Made by a program: the position numbers and the translations under genes. Of a stretch of 64,000 nucleotides of DNA, positions 34,019-43,771 are shown in pieces. The stretch's first letter is position 1, and the number at the start of each line of letters is the position of its first letter. Under the pieces are notes generated by a model that did no database searches, was not told where the DNA came from, and saw only the letters and a list, made by a program, of their open reading frames with translations. Source of the stretch: Candidatus Bathyarchaeota archaeon (GTDB lineage: Archaea > Thermoproteota > Bathyarchaeia > TCS64); assembly GCA_030739585.1 (NCBI GenBank), contig JASLYX010000006.1:1-64000 (forward strand), in the 5' to 3' direction.

Positions 34019-35191
34019 CTATTCCTTAGAGGCAATGGCCTTTCTTACTCCCTCGGTAAAAGCATCGATCTCCTCTACCGAGTTGTAAAAATGGGGAGCA
34101 ACCCTAATCGTGGAGTGGAAAATCGGCGAGCACTTAGCCCAGTCAGGCCTAGACCCACAGGGAAAAATCCCCTTTGACTTTAACGCATCAACAACTCTCT
34201 GCGGATGATGAACTTGGAAATTCAGTATGCCTGATCGGAACGAGGCTTCTTCCGGCGTTGTAACTTTGAGCCCCATTTCCCTAAGAGAGTCTCCGAGGCG
34301 CCCCGTGAGCATCAGAACCCTCTTCTCGATAAAGTTTTTCCCCGCGTCCAGCAGGAGCTTCATTGCTTCTGTAGCTGCGACGAGGCTGATATACGCTGGC
34401 GCACCTACCTCGAATCTTCTTGCATCATCCGGAAACCTCAGGGTCAGTTGATTCCGATCCTTCACTCCAGAAGTCGATCTCCAACCTGTTAGCGGGGGAT
34501 CACAGTCATCGATCAGTTCTTTTCGAACGTAAAGATACCCTGATCCTGGTGGGCTGAGGAGCCACTTGTAACAGCCAGCAGCCAAAAAGTCAATCCCCGC
34601 TCTTCGCACGTCTATCTCCATAACACCTGCAGACTGTATTCCATCTACTATGAGATACGCTCCATGTTCGTGGGCTATCTCTGCGAGGGCCCTGAGATCG
34701 TGCCTGAACCCGTTGAGCCAGTGGACGTGGCTTACCACCACTGCTACAGTCTCGTCATCGACTGCCTCATCGATGTCGCTGAGGAGTACCCTCCCTTCGG
34801 CATTCTCCACGAACCTAACTTTGACGCCAGGTTCTCTGCGGAGGAATGGATAGATAACCGATGAGTACTCATAGTCGGTTGTGACGATATTAGATCCTTT
34901 GTAAGGATCGACGACTCCGGCCGCTATGTTTAGCCCTACAGAGGTATTCTCAACGAAGGCGACCTCTTCTTTTTCGGCCATAACCAGTTCAGCGAAGAGA
35001 GCTCTACCCCCATCCTCGGGAACTCCGGCATCCACTAGAGTTAGCCCAGAATGCATCGCAGAGTATAGATATTTCTGGATCGCCTCAGCTCCACATTTCG
35101 GTATTGGTCCCCGTGAGGCATGGGCAAGGTAAACCTTCTTTTCTGTAATGGGGAACTGTTCCCGGATCTTCCTGAGATCGATCATAGTCAC
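34019..35191 (-). CDS. Class V aminotransferase (cysteine-desulfurase/isopenicillin-epimerase-like)
   Basis: PLP enzyme of 390 residues. The PLP lysine is in LAAGCYKWLLSPPGSGYLYV near 216, the aspartate contacting the pyridine in LIVDGIQSAG, and the early VENTSVGLNIAAG phosphate-contact region is present. A loop with the catalytic Cys of IscS-type desulfurases is not evident, so group is better read as aminotransferase/kynureninase-like. TATA-like sequence is seen before ATG 35191. Confidence 0.85.
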   Translation of the reverse strand: MTMIDLRKIREQFPITEKKVYLAHASRGPIPKCGAEAIQKYLYSAMHSGLTLVDAGVPEDGGRALFAELVMAEKEEVAFVENTSVGLNIAAGVVDPYKGSNIVTTDYEYSSVIYPFLRREPGVKVRFVENAEGRVLLSDIDEAVDDETVAVVVSHVHWLNGFRHDLRALAEIAHEHGAYLIVDGIQSAGVMEIDVRRAGIDFLAAGCYKWLLSPPGSGYLYVRKELIDDCDPPLTGWRSTSGVKDRNQLTLRFPDDARRFEVGAPAYISLVAATEAMKLLLDAGKNFIEKRVLMLTGRLGDSLREMGLKVTTPEEASFRSGILNFQVHHPQRVVDALKSKGIFPCGSRPDWAKCSPIFHSTIRVAPHFYNSVEEIDAFTEGVRKAIASKE

Positions 35192-35755
35192 TCAATAACC
35201 TGTTAGTAAGTTAATAAAACGAGTTTCACCTGACTCCGTCGTAGCTCGGAAAAAAGTCGCGTGCATCTTGGTCCTAGATCAAGGCGGCTGATTATGAGAT
35301 AAAGGAATTCCTTGGTTGAGAAGAGGGCCTACAATTATAGTGGAGAATGGTTATGGATATATTAAAGCGGAATTGATTGTAACAGATTCCTAGATTTTGT
35401 CTAATCCCTTTGCAAGAAGGGCTCACGAAATCAGACGTAATTGTGGCTGTTTTGTAGGATAATTAGTAGAGATAATGGCTCCGAGGCACTCCTAGCCTTC
35501 ACTAAGTCAGTGTTCAGCAGGCTTGAGCGCAGAAAAAAGTACAGTAAGAATCTCCTTACAAGCTGTTCCAAAAGCATAAATCTGCTAATTCTCCTCGCCA
35601 GAGAGTATACACCGTGTAAGTCTAGCTTGAATTATAGAGAACTAAAGTTCGAGTAAGAAACTCTAGTGATCTAAGTAGGTACCTTTGGAACCCTCCTCTT
35701 TGTGCCGTGCGAAGTAGGTGCCTGAGACAAAAGCCTATCGCTGCCTCACTGTTTA
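35192..35755. other. 564-bp stretch without a convincing gene
   Basis: A 71-codon plus-strand frame from TTG 35441 to TAA 35654 encodes a basic Ser/Lys/Leu-rich peptide (AFTKSVFSRLERRKKYSKNL), unlike any family I know. The rest is AT-rich with no repeats or RNA structure that I can support. Confidence 0.3.
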
Positions 35756-37651
35756 TCATTTAATCCTTGCTTGGATGGCTTCCCGTAGGATGGTCTGAAC
35801 GTCTTCTGCTCGGGCCCTCCCCCTGATCTCTACCATCATCATCCCCATCAGGGGCCCGATCGCCTTCATCCCTCTCTGTTCCACCAGTCCCTCATTCTCT
35901 GAAACCTTCGCCATAACCCGCTCCCGTAGAGCTTCCATACCTATCATACCAAGACTGAGGGCTTTAAGGGCCTCCTTAACCGTCCTATCTGGATTTAAGG
36001 CCAGCCAAGCTATGAGCTCGGGGATTGACTCCTTGGCTGTCCCCCTCTTATTGACAAGAGTGAAGATGCCCATAATCGTATGCTCTCTGAGGCTCTTAAT
36101 TGGAATCCCGTCTCGCTGCAGGCTCCTCAGAGTTTCTGTGAGGGTAACGGCGATGAGCGTAGGATCGCCAAGACCTTTCCCCGCTAGTGCCTCAAAGAAT
36201 TCTGAGTAGATCGAGTTCATCACTTGTTTCGCTAGCTTCTCATTTATACCGTAATCGGCCTTTAGCCTCGCCAACTTATCCTCTGGCATCTCTGGAAGCC
36301 TAGCCTCTAGGGTTTCCAGCTTTTCTGATGTAATTGGGATGCAGACAATATCGGTCTCGGGATACATCCTCGCTGCTCCGGGGCGGGGTCTTGTAAAATA
36401 GCTAGTTCCGTCGGGGTTCGCTGAGCGAGTCTCTCGGGGAATCCCATAGAGTGTCTGTTTAGCTCTATCGAGAACAGCCTCGAGTGCCTTATGTGCCTTT
36501 TTCTCCTCATCAGCGACTATAACGACTGCGTCCGATGACTTAGCCATCATTCGGTCCCTCAGAGATTGGACCTCCCCCTCTGATATGTTATAGCCGGGAA
36601 GCTCATCAGTGTGGAATATCCCTCTTACCCCAGCATGGAAACGAGCGTGGTCCGCCATCTCCGTTCCTAGTCTCCTGCCAGGGCAGAGCTCGTGGCCCAC
36701 TATCTCGGCGAAACCGTGGAGCTTGACGGCTAGGACCTTTCCCCCTTTTTTTAAGACAGTCTTTAGGATATGACTTTTAGACCCTTTGAAGAGACTTGTG
36801 ACATCAACAATGTTGTTCTTTAGGTCCCCCTTCTTGACGCCTCGAACAGCCAATGCGTCGGTCAGCCTAAGAAGGGCCACCTGTCTTTGGACCTCAAACT
36901 CTACAACCTTGGAAATGAGGCTCAGTTCCTGGACTCCTTTGATCTCTATAATGGCACCATCTGCTATGGAGATGTTAACATCCTGTCGGATGGAGCCTAA
37001 TCCTCTCCTCACCTTCCCTGTGGCCCTTAGTATCTGTCCGATCGCGAGGGCTACCCTCTCCGCCTCCTCTGGGGAGTAGATATCTGGATCCGTAGCAACC
37101 TCTATAAGAGGTATCCCGAGTCTGTCGATCCTGTAGTGGCTTACCTTTCCATCGTCGGCAACCTTCCTAGCGGCATCCTCCTCGAGGCCCACATGTTGGA
37201 TGCTATACGTCTTACCATCGGACTCTACGGAGCCGCCCGCGCTGATAATACAGGTCCTCTGGAAACCAGTAGTGTTGGAGCCATCCACCACGATCTTCCG
37301 CATAACGTGCACCTCGTCTACGGGCTTGGAACCAGACATGAGGGCGAATGTGAGGCAAATGTCCAAGGCCTCAAGGTTCAAAGGTCCTGGGGGTTCCTCG
37401 TCCATTTCAACAAAGCAGCTGGTGGCACGGTCTGCCTCGTAGAGCATTGTCTTCCCCTTAATGAACTCAAAGAGGGCGGCGGGGTCAACCTTCCCCAACT
37501 CGCTCTGGCTCGGCCTAAGCCTGCGGAGAAATGTGTACTCAGGCTTTTCCTTAAAGAGCGTGGGGGGACACTTGCAAAAGAGCTTATGCTCTGTAGCCAG
37601 TTCCTGGTGGATCTCGAGGCCTACTTTAAGCCCCAGCTTACCATAATCCAT
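35756..37651 (-). CDS. gatE: Glutamyl-tRNA(Gln) amidotransferase subunit E
   Basis: Archaea-specific subunit that phosphorylates and amidates Glu-tRNA(Gln) together with GatD. 631 residues, normal length. GatB-like cradle with KVGLEIHQEL at 10-19, ATSCFVEMDEEPPGP, GIPLIEVATDPD, then the insertion domain of the AspRS type and a C-terminal YqeY-like tail. Its start overlaps the gatD stop by one base, so gatD-gatE are coupled. Presence implies that this organism makes Gln-tRNA indirectly. Confidence 0.97.
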   Translation of the reverse strand: MDYGKLGLKVGLEIHQELATEHKLFCKCPPTLFKEKPEYTFLRRLRPSQSELGKVDPAALFEFIKGKTMLYEADRATSCFVEMDEEPPGPLNLEALDICLTFALMSGSKPVDEVHVMRKIVVDGSNTTGFQRTCIISAGGSVESDGKTYSIQHVGLEEDAARKVADDGKVSHYRIDRLGIPLIEVATDPDIYSPEEAERVALAIGQILRATGKVRRGLGSIRQDVNISIADGAIIEIKGVQELSLISKVVEFEVQRQVALLRLTDALAVRGVKKGDLKNNIVDVTSLFKGSKSHILKTVLKKGGKVLAVKLHGFAEIVGHELCPGRRLGTEMADHARFHAGVRGIFHTDELPGYNISEGEVQSLRDRMMAKSSDAVVIVADEEKKAHKALEAVLDRAKQTLYGIPRETRSANPDGTSYFTRPRPGAARMYPETDIVCIPITSEKLETLEARLPEMPEDKLARLKADYGINEKLAKQVMNSIYSEFFEALAGKGLGDPTLIAVTLTETLRSLQRDGIPIKSLREHTIMGIFTLVNKRGTAKESIPELIAWLALNPDRTVKEALKALSLGMIGMEALRERVMAKVSENEGLVEQRGMKAIGPLMGMMMVEIRGRARAEDVQTILREAIQARIK

Positions 37652-38982
37652 CAGCCGAACCTCCCCGTGTAAAGTGTCCTATCCGAATACTCTCCTGCGA
37701 TATTCTTCTGCATCAGCACTTTAGCCGATTCTAGGTCTTCTGAGTTAGCAAGGGCCCACATCAGCTTCACGTAGGCCGTTTCCGGAAGCATGTCCCCGAG
37801 AGGTTCGACCCCTAGCCGTTGGAGCATCCGACCCGTGGTGTAGACGTTCATATTAAGTCTCCCCCAGATGCATTGGGAGGTCATCCCAACGTAGAGCCCC
37901 GCCTTGATAGCCCTATCTATGACCTCGAATAGCCTTGTACTAACATGGCCAAGGCCAGTCCCCTCTAGGATCAGCCCCTTGTAACCTTCATCAACATACC
38001 ACTCCACAAGATTTGGCTGTAGGCCTGGGTAGAATTTCACAAGACCCGTCTTTTCTTCGAAACCGTTCATGATCTTAAGCGTGCCGTCGTTTCTTCTCCG
38101 ATAATCGTTCTCAAACATCTCCACCTTTCCCTCAGCCACTTTAGCGAGGGGTCTGACGTTTACAGACTGGAACGCATACCTTGCACTGGTGTGTAGCTTT
38201 CTTACCTTGGTACCCCTATGGAACACAACGCCGGTGTCTGATGTAGTCTCGTGCATTCCTAGGACAACCTCGGCAAAGGGTGCATTTACAGCAGCGGTGA
38301 CGACCCCCACGAGATTTGTGGCAGCGTCGCTGCTGGGTCGATCTGAACTCCTCTGGGAGCCCACAAGGATGACGGGGATTGGCAGGTTCCTCAGGGAAAA
38401 GCTGAGGGCCGCAGCAGAGTATCCGAGAGTGTCGGTTCCGTGGGTTATGACGATGCCTGCCACGCCAGCGTTGACCTTCTCCGATACCATCGTTGCCATA
38501 CCAGTCCAGTGGCGAGAATTGATGTCCTCACTAAAGACGCTATAGAGGATGTCTGCTTCGACGGCAGCGAAATCGGAGAGCTCTGGGACTATGCTGAGGA
38601 GGTCCCTAGATGAGATAGCAGCATGGACTCCCCCCGTGGTATAGTCAACTCTGCTTGCTATGGTGCCTCCGGTGCTAACAATACTCACCCGAGGGAGCCC
38701 CTTCTTTATGCTTGGGAGGGGTGGAGGGCTGAACTCGGGCTTATCTGCTTCACCTATCCGCTTGACCCGCGTTAAAGCATTGAAGGTGACCCCTAAATTA
38801 TATCCGTTTCTAAGTTTAAGGACGATGTGATGTTCATCATCGCTCTCAAGGCGGGGCATCAGGGAGCCTTCGTATATAGTATTCTGGGACTCTACCTTGA
38901 CAAAGTCCCCAATTCCAGCTCCGATGGCTTTGAGGGCCACCTTGAGTCTCCCCCGGTAGCCTTGTAGAGAGTCCTCATCCAT
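37651..38982 (-). CDS. gatD: Glutamyl-tRNA(Gln) amidotransferase subunit D
   Basis: L-asparaginase-like subunit releasing ammonia from glutamine (or asparagine) for GatE. 443 residues. A GatD-specific N-terminal domain, then the asparaginase Thr motifs STGGTIASRV near 96 and ITHGTDTLGYSAA near 177, and catalytic Lys region VGSQRSSDRPSSDAATNL. Preceded by a TATA-like AAATATAAG on the minus strand about 40 nt before the ATG. Confidence 0.96.
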   Translation of the reverse strand: MDEDSLQGYRGRLKVALKAIGAGIGDFVKVESQNTIYEGSLMPRLESDDEHHIVLKLRNGYNLGVTFNALTRVKRIGEADKPEFSPPPLPSIKKGLPRVSIVSTGGTIASRVDYTTGGVHAAISSRDLLSIVPELSDFAAVEADILYSVFSEDINSRHWTGMATMVSEKVNAGVAGIVITHGTDTLGYSAAALSFSLRNLPIPVILVGSQRSSDRPSSDAATNLVGVVTAAVNAPFAEVVLGMHETTSDTGVVFHRGTKVRKLHTSARYAFQSVNVRPLAKVAEGKVEMFENDYRRRNDGTLKIMNGFEEKTGLVKFYPGLQPNLVEWYVDEGYKGLILEGTGLGHVSTRLFEVIDRAIKAGLYVGMTSQCIWGRLNMNVYTTGRMLQRLGVEPLGDMLPETAYVKLMWALANSEDLESAKVLMQKNIAGEYSDRTLYTGRFG

Positions 38983-39374
38983 TTAGAATCAGAACTTCTT
39001 ATGCCGCAGGGGCTTATATTTGGTACTGCATAAAAACCTATATTATTGGACATCGGAGTAGAGAGATCGTTAGATAATCTATCGCGCTATTTGTGAACTG
39101 TTTGTTCCAAATATTTTGTTAACTTGGAAATTTCAGTAAATTTCATCTGTTTATACATGCGATCACATTTCAAAATATGTTTTTTAGATGATTGAGATTT
39201 TAATTAGGGATGGAACATCTTCACCTAGAGCGGGTCCCATCTAACTCGCGGCACTAACAACTCTAGTTTCCATGATGTGATGCTCACGTACAGTGAACGT
39301 TAAACAGTTAGATTGTGACAAATAGGATAATTTTATGGGGAGCACATTTGAGTATTATCCCGTTGTTCGAGTAG
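38983..39374. other. 392-bp AT-rich intergenic region
   Basis: Holds the gatD promoter at its left end (near 39020). I see no ORF, RNA gene or repeat that I can support in the remainder. Confidence 0.4.
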
Positions 39375-39953
39375 TTAAATCCGTTTCAGGGTCTTTTGGT
39401 TGAAGCCCAATTTAAGAAGTTTTTCCCTGATCTCTTGGTCTGAACATCCCTTTTCCCTGAGTTTTGCTGCCATGGACCTAACGCTCTCGACAGGTTCCCA
39501 TGGATACACGATCCAAGCTTTTGTTTCTGCTGCATGGTAGTCCGGTATGAAACTAGTCCAGGGTTTGAGGTGGAGGGTCGCTACCTTAAGTTCTCTCGGA
39601 CTCTTACCGAACACGTGGTCTTTCGCCACCTGAAGAGAGCCCCCAGTGTCAGACACGTCGTCAACCACCAGAACGCTCTTCCCTAAAACATCGGCGTTCA
39701 GGAGGTAGACTATCTTAGGTTTTTTGGCCGAATTGTGGATGTCTGAATAGAATTCAACCTGGACACTTGCCAACCGTCTTATGCCTAGCTGGTCACAGAG
39801 TATACGTGCAGGGTTAAAGCCTCCCCTGCTAATTGCGACTATGATGTCAGGACAGAATCCGCTCTCCATGATCTTCTGGGCGAGCTCCTCGGAGAGGCGT
39901 TCAATATCCTCCCAGCTTTGGTGGAGAAGTGTGAGGTCTCCAAAGTCGTCCAT
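39375..39953 (-). CDS. Purine phosphoribosyltransferase family protein
   Basis: Type I PRTase. The PRPP-binding motif VLVVDDVSDTGGSL is about residue 97-110, and VAISRGGFNPARIL is the pyrophosphate loop near 38. The frame is open to 40055, but ATG 39953 (MDDFGDLTLLHQSW) gives the normal start and leaves room for a promoter toward nadM. About 192 residues; the C-terminal helical tail (EKGCSDQEIREKLLKLGF) is family-specific. Xanthine or hypoxanthine/guanine salvage likely; which base cannot be read. Confidence 0.85.
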   Translation of the reverse strand: MDDFGDLTLLHQSWEDIERLSEELAQKIMESGFCPDIIVAISRGGFNPARILCDQLGIRRLASVQVEFYSDIHNSAKKPKIVYLLNADVLGKSVLVVDDVSDTGGSLQVAKDHVFGKSPRELKVATLHLKPWTSFIPDYHAAETKAWIVYPWEPVESVRSMAAKLREKGCSDQEIREKLLKLGFNQKTLKRI

Positions 39954-40042
39954 CTGTGAATCCCAACTGTGTAATGACGGTTTACATATCTCGGTTATAT
40001 AACTGACCCTATACCCCGAGCCCCTCGGATTTGGGAGATACG

Positions 40043-40050
40043 TTAAATAA
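40043..40050 (+). promoter_or_regulatory. TATA box of nadM
   Basis: TTAAATAA ends 19 nt before the ATG at 40070, the spacing expected for a leaderless or near-leaderless archaeal message. It also argues against the longer TTG start at 40031, which lies upstream of the box. Confidence 0.6.
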
Positions 40051-40069
40051 ACCATATGTCATTTTTTCA

Positions 40070-40627
40070 ATGAATCCGGAGCGAGAACTATTGTTTAGAA
40101 CAGCCCTTTTTGTCGGAAGGTTTCAACCATTCCATTTTGGCCACCTCCATGCAATAAAAAAGATACTTGAGGAATCGGAGGAGCTCCTCATCGTGGTGGG
40201 GAGCGCTCAGATGAGCCACGAGCCAGATAATCCTTTCACTGCAGGGGAGCGTCTCGAGATGATTGGGAAAACACTGGCCGCCTCGGACGTGCCTATGGAA
40301 AAGTATATGCTCATCCCCATTCCAGATGCCCCTACCCACAGGGTTTGGGTTTCCCAGGTCGAGTCACAGACGCCCCGTTTCAATGTGGTCTATACTAACC
40401 AGCCTCTCACTCGGAGGCTCTTGATTGAGGCCAATTACGAAGTAAAAGGGATCGATTTCTACATGAGGAATAAATACGAGGCTACGGAGATTCGGCGGAG
40501 AATACTCTCAGGGGAGGACTGGGAATCCCTTGTCCCAGCTGAGGTCTATAGGTACCTCCAGGAGATCGACGGTGAGGGTAGGATCAGGGACCTTGCAAAG
40601 TTAGACTCCGGCCGCGTTCATGATTAA
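40070..40627 (+). CDS. nadM: Nicotinamide-nucleotide adenylyltransferase, archaeal type
   Basis: Makes NAD from NMN and ATP. The nucleotidyltransferase signature GRFQPFHFGHLHAI is near the N-terminus; VGSAQMSHEPDNPFTAGERLEM and the late EATEIRRRIL (ISTxxR-like position) complete the family pattern. 185 residues from ATG 40070, the family length. First gene of a five-gene plus-strand series (nadM, B3/B4, rtcA, XPB, DUF790). Confidence 0.92.
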   Translation: MNPERELLFRTALFVGRFQPFHFGHLHAIKKILEESEELLIVVGSAQMSHEPDNPFTAGERLEMIGKTLAASDVPMEKYMLIPIPDAPTHRVWVSQVESQTPRFNVVYTNQPLTRRLLIEANYEVKGIDFYMRNKYEATEIRRRILSGEDWESLVPAEVYRYLQEIDGEGRIRDLAKLDSGRVHD

Positions 40628-40648
40628 AGAATTGCAGGATGATTGAAC

Positions 40649-41308
40649 ATGTGGCTTCAAGTTTCCCCCAAACTCGCTGCAAGGTTCCCTGGGCTTCGCG
40701 CCAAAACAATCAGGATGGAAGACGTCGAAGTCCACCGCCAGTCTGTTGAGCTTGAGGCATTCAAGATCGAGGTCATAGCGAATGCGCAGGCGAGATGGAC
40801 ACTGGACCAGCTCCGAGAGCATCCCCGGTTCAGGGCCTATAGGGACTTTTTCTGGAGGGTAGGGGTGGACCCCACAAAAATCAGGCCTGCCTCCGAAGCG
40901 CTCCTCAGAAGAGTGCTGAGGGGTCGCCGGCTCCCTATGATAAACACCTTTGTTGACGTCTACAATCTTGCTTCGGTCGAGTCCGCGATTCCTCTTGCGG
41001 CTTTCGACGAGGAGAGGCTCTCAGGCACTCTCTACCTGAGGGAAGCTGCTGTAGGGGAGGAGTTCCTTGGGATTGGGATGGCGACGCCCGTTGTTCTGGG
41101 TGGGGGGGAGCCCGTTATTGAGGATGGTAAGAAGCTGGTGGCCATCTATCCATATCGAGACGCTGAGGTGTGTAAAATCACCAAGGCCACGAGGGATGTA
41201 CAGCTGTTGATCTGTGGCGTCCCTAATATCACCGAGGCCCTCCTCTCTAACGCCAGCAGGGTCGTCATTGAGTGGATTACTCGGTTCTGCGGCGGTTCTC
41301 AGACCTAG
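40649..41308 (+). CDS. Stand-alone PheRS-like B3/B4 domain protein
   Basis: About 219 residues. The B3/4 fold is the editing domain of the PheRS beta subunit, which removes mischarged amino acids; stand-alone copies are presumed trans-editing or aminoacyl-deacylase proteins. Diagnostic segments: FFWRVGVDPTKIRPASEALL, LPMINTFVDVYNLASVES and IYPYRDAEVCKITKAT. TTG 40643 two codons earlier is an alternative start. Its end overlaps rtcA by up to 37 nt. Substrate unknown. Confidence 0.82.
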   Translation: MWLQVSPKLAARFPGLRAKTIRMEDVEVHRQSVELEAFKIEVIANAQARWTLDQLREHPRFRAYRDFFWRVGVDPTKIRPASEALLRRVLRGRRLPMINTFVDVYNLASVESAIPLAAFDEERLSGTLYLREAAVGEEFLGIGMATPVVLGGGEPVIEDGKKLVAIYPYRDAEVCKITKATRDVQLLICGVPNITEALLSNASRVVIEWITRFCGGSQT

Positions 41309-42381
41309 GAGGATTACTCATAATCGAGGTGGATGGTTCAATGATGGAGGGGGGCGGTCAGATCCTCCGGATGGCGCTGAGTTACAGCGCTCTGTTGGGA
41401 GTTCCGACGAGGGTCCACAACATCAGACAAGGGAGGAGTCGTCCCGGCCTTAGACCTCAACACCTCAAGACAGCAGAGGCTGTTGCCCTAATGTGCAAGG
41501 GTGAGGCTACAGGTCTGAGAATCGGATCCTCAGAGATAACGCTCCTGCCCGGCCCCATTTCGGGTGGAAACTTCGAGGTTGATATTGGTACAGCAGGTAG
41601 CATTACCCTATTGCTCCAGTGTCTAACCCCCCTTACCGCTTTTGCAGGAGCTCCCACAAGCCTTGTGGTCCATGGGGGCACTAATGTCAGATGGTCTCCT
41701 CCGATGCCTATCATGGAGAACGTGACCTGGGCCGCTTTAGAGTCAATGGGATTCCAGGGATCGCTCTCCGTGAAGAGAGAGGGTTTTTATCCTAAGGGTG
41801 GTGGGCTTGTTTCTGCAGATTTTAAATCTGTGGAGAGTCTTGCCCCGCTGATTGCTAAAGGTCAAAGAGTCTCAGCCGAACAAGGCGTCTCGATCTGCGG
41901 TAAACTCCCGGGTCACGTTGCTGAAAGACAAATGGGCGCGGCCAAAGCCCGGTTGAGGGCGGCTGGAATGGATGCCCACATTGATGTCAGGGTTAAATTA
42001 GGCAGGGAATCGCCGTTGTCTCCAGGGAGCGTCATTTGCCTGTGGGTTAGTGAGAGCCCAGGCATCTTCATTGGATCAAGCTCAATGGGGGAGAGGGGGA
42101 AGCCAGCAGAACAGGTTGGGGAGGAAGCAGTAGATGCATTTCTATATGAGGTTAGATCCGGTGCCGCCGTGGACCGCTTTACAGGTGACAACCTGATCCT
42201 CTGGTGCTCACTTGCAGAAGGAGAGTCGGATTTCACCGTGAGTCAGCTAACGAAGCACACTGAGACCGCTGTTGAGCTGGCCCAGATCTTTACAGGTGCA
42301 ACTATCCGGGTAGATTCCATGGAAAACGGCGCTCGCATCCGGATAAAAGGGACCGGGCTCAGGAACCCATACATCGACTGA
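41272..42381 (+). CDS. rtcA: RNA 3'-terminal phosphate cyclase
   Basis: Converts RNA 3'-phosphate to 2',3'-cyclic phosphate via a covalent AMP-His intermediate. Family landmarks: MEGGGQILRMALSYSALLG, RSRPGLRPQHL, FYPKGGGLV, and the nucleophile His in SQLTKHTETAVELAQIF (about 329 from the first start). The conserved N-terminus (IEVDGS) begins after a GTG at 41272 that adds about 16 non-family residues. A Shine-Dalgarno-like GGAGG at 41310-41314 precedes ATA-ATC-GAG, so a non-canonical start there, or GTG within EVDGS, is possible. Overlaps the B3/B4 gene. Confidence 0.92.
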   Translation: MDYSVLRRFSDLGGLLIIEVDGSMMEGGGQILRMALSYSALLGVPTRVHNIRQGRSRPGLRPQHLKTAEAVALMCKGEATGLRIGSSEITLLPGPISGGNFEVDIGTAGSITLLLQCLTPLTAFAGAPTSLVVHGGTNVRWSPPMPIMENVTWAALESMGFQGSLSVKREGFYPKGGGLVSADFKSVESLAPLIAKGQRVSAEQGVSICGKLPGHVAERQMGAAKARLRAAGMDAHIDVRVKLGRESPLSPGSVICLWVSESPGIFIGSSSMGERGKPAEQVGEEAVDAFLYEVRSGAAVDRFTGDNLILWCSLAEGESDFTVSQLTKHTETAVELAQIFTGATIRVDSMENGARIRIKGTGLRNPYID

Positions 42382-42442
42382 TGGCGTGAAATCTATATTC
42401 CCCCGGGGCTTGATGGTCCTTTGATGCTTCAGGAGAGTCAGA

Positions 42443-43771
42443 TTGATAGTCCTTAGATTTGAGCGGGGAACAGTAGTTGCGGAGGGCGGAGCCATTCCCT
42501 TTGGTGTGCGCGATGCCAGTAGCGGCAACTATCGTGCCTCTGCTCACCTGCACGACGTGATCGTCAAACGCCTGGCCTCGAAAGGTGTGGAGTTTCGGGA
42601 TGAGGCCGTGGCAAACTTACCCCTTAGCCCTCTTTCCTCTAACTTCAAGCTCAGAGACTACCAGGATGAGGCTCTAAGAGCTTGGAGGCAGGCCGGACGC
42701 AGAGGGGTGGTGGTTCTTCCCACCGGCGCTGGGAAGACAGTGCTGGCGTTGAAGGCAATCGAGGAGCTGGGTAAGGCCACTCTCGTTGTAGTTCCAACCC
42801 TAGTCCTCGTAGATCAGTGGAGGGAGAGGCTAAAGGAGGCTTTCGGGATCGATGTGGGCGTCTTGGGGGGAGGGCATAGGGATGTACGAGCCATCACCGT
42901 ATCCACATATGATTCAGCTGCTATCCAGGCCCCTACCATAGGGAACAGATTCTGTCTTATTGTTCTGGACGAGGTTCATCACCTCCCTGCCCCGAGCTAT
43001 AGACGAATAGGGTTCATGTATACTGCACCCCACCGTTTGGGCCTCACCGCGACCTTGAGCAAGAAAGAGGGTGCGGCGGATGCCATAATGGAGATGGTTG
43101 GGGAGCTGGTATATGAGACCTTCGTGGATGACCTGGCTGGGGTGCACCTCTCTGACTACTCGGTCTGCACTGTTCGAGTGCCCCTTTCTGAGGTGGAGCA
43201 ACTGGAGTATGACCGGAGGTTCTCGCAATACAGAGGCTATCTCCAGAGGCGGGGCATAAAGATCCGGAGTGCAAAGGACTACCAGCGATTCGTGCAGAGG
43301 ACCGGAAGGGATCCTGAAGCGAGACGGGCACTCCTCGCGAGAAATAGGGCGATGGACCTTGCCCAGAACTCATCTAGCAAGGTGGTTTATCTGAAGGGGC
43401 TCCTAGAGGAGAACCAGGACGAGAAAGCCATCATATTCACCCGGCACAACAAGTTGGTTTACCGCGTCAGCCGGTCTATGCTGATCCCAGCAATCACCCA
43501 TCAGACACCAAGAGAGGAGCGGCAAGAGATCCTGGCGGGGTTCAAGGAGGGGCGTTACCTACGAGTGGTGACGAGCCAAGTCCTAGACGAGGGGGTGGAT
43601 GTCCCAGACGCCTCTCTTGCAGTCATCCTGAGCGGGACGGGAAGTGGAAGACAGTTTATCCAACGCCTCGGGAGGGTGCTCAGGAAGAAGGGAGGAAAAA
43701 AGGCGAAGCTTGTGGAGCTCGTCTCGATGGGGACCGCTGAGACTCGGGCCAGCAGGAGGCGGAAGCAATGA
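42443..43771 (+). CDS. XPB-like DNA helicase
   Basis: Archaeal XPB (SF2) homologue, 442 residues. N-terminal damage-recognition-like domain, Walker A VLPTGAGKTVLA (91-102), DEVHH box (176-180), TATLSKK motif III and QRLGRVLRKKG motif VI. The C-terminal domain with its RED/thumb region is between the two lobes. Starts TTG 42443. The next gene begins four bases before its stop, the classic XPB-Bax1 arrangement of nucleotide excision repair. Confidence 0.93.
   Translation: MIVLRFERGTVVAEGGAIPFGVRDASSGNYRASAHLHDVIVKRLASKGVEFRDEAVANLPLSPLSSNFKLRDYQDEALRAWRQAGRRGVVVLPTGAGKTVLALKAIEELGKATLVVVPTLVLVDQWRERLKEAFGIDVGVLGGGHRDVRAITVSTYDSAAIQAPTIGNRFCLIVLDEVHHLPAPSYRRIGFMYTAPHRLGLTATLSKKEGAADAIMEMVGELVYETFVDDLAGVHLSDYSVCTVRVPLSEVEQLEYDRRFSQYRGYLQRRGIKIRSAKDYQRFVQRTGRDPEARRALLARNRAMDLAQNSSSKVVYLKGLLEENQDEKAIIFTRHNKLVYRVSRSMLIPAITHQTPREERQEILAGFKEGRYLRVVTSQVLDEGVDVPDASLAVILSGTGSGRQFIQRLGRVLRKKGGKKAKLVELVSMGTAETRASRRRKQ

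Noticed and set aside
40031-40069. Longer TTG start for nadM
   Set aside because: It lies upstream of the TATA box, so the transcript would not contain it.
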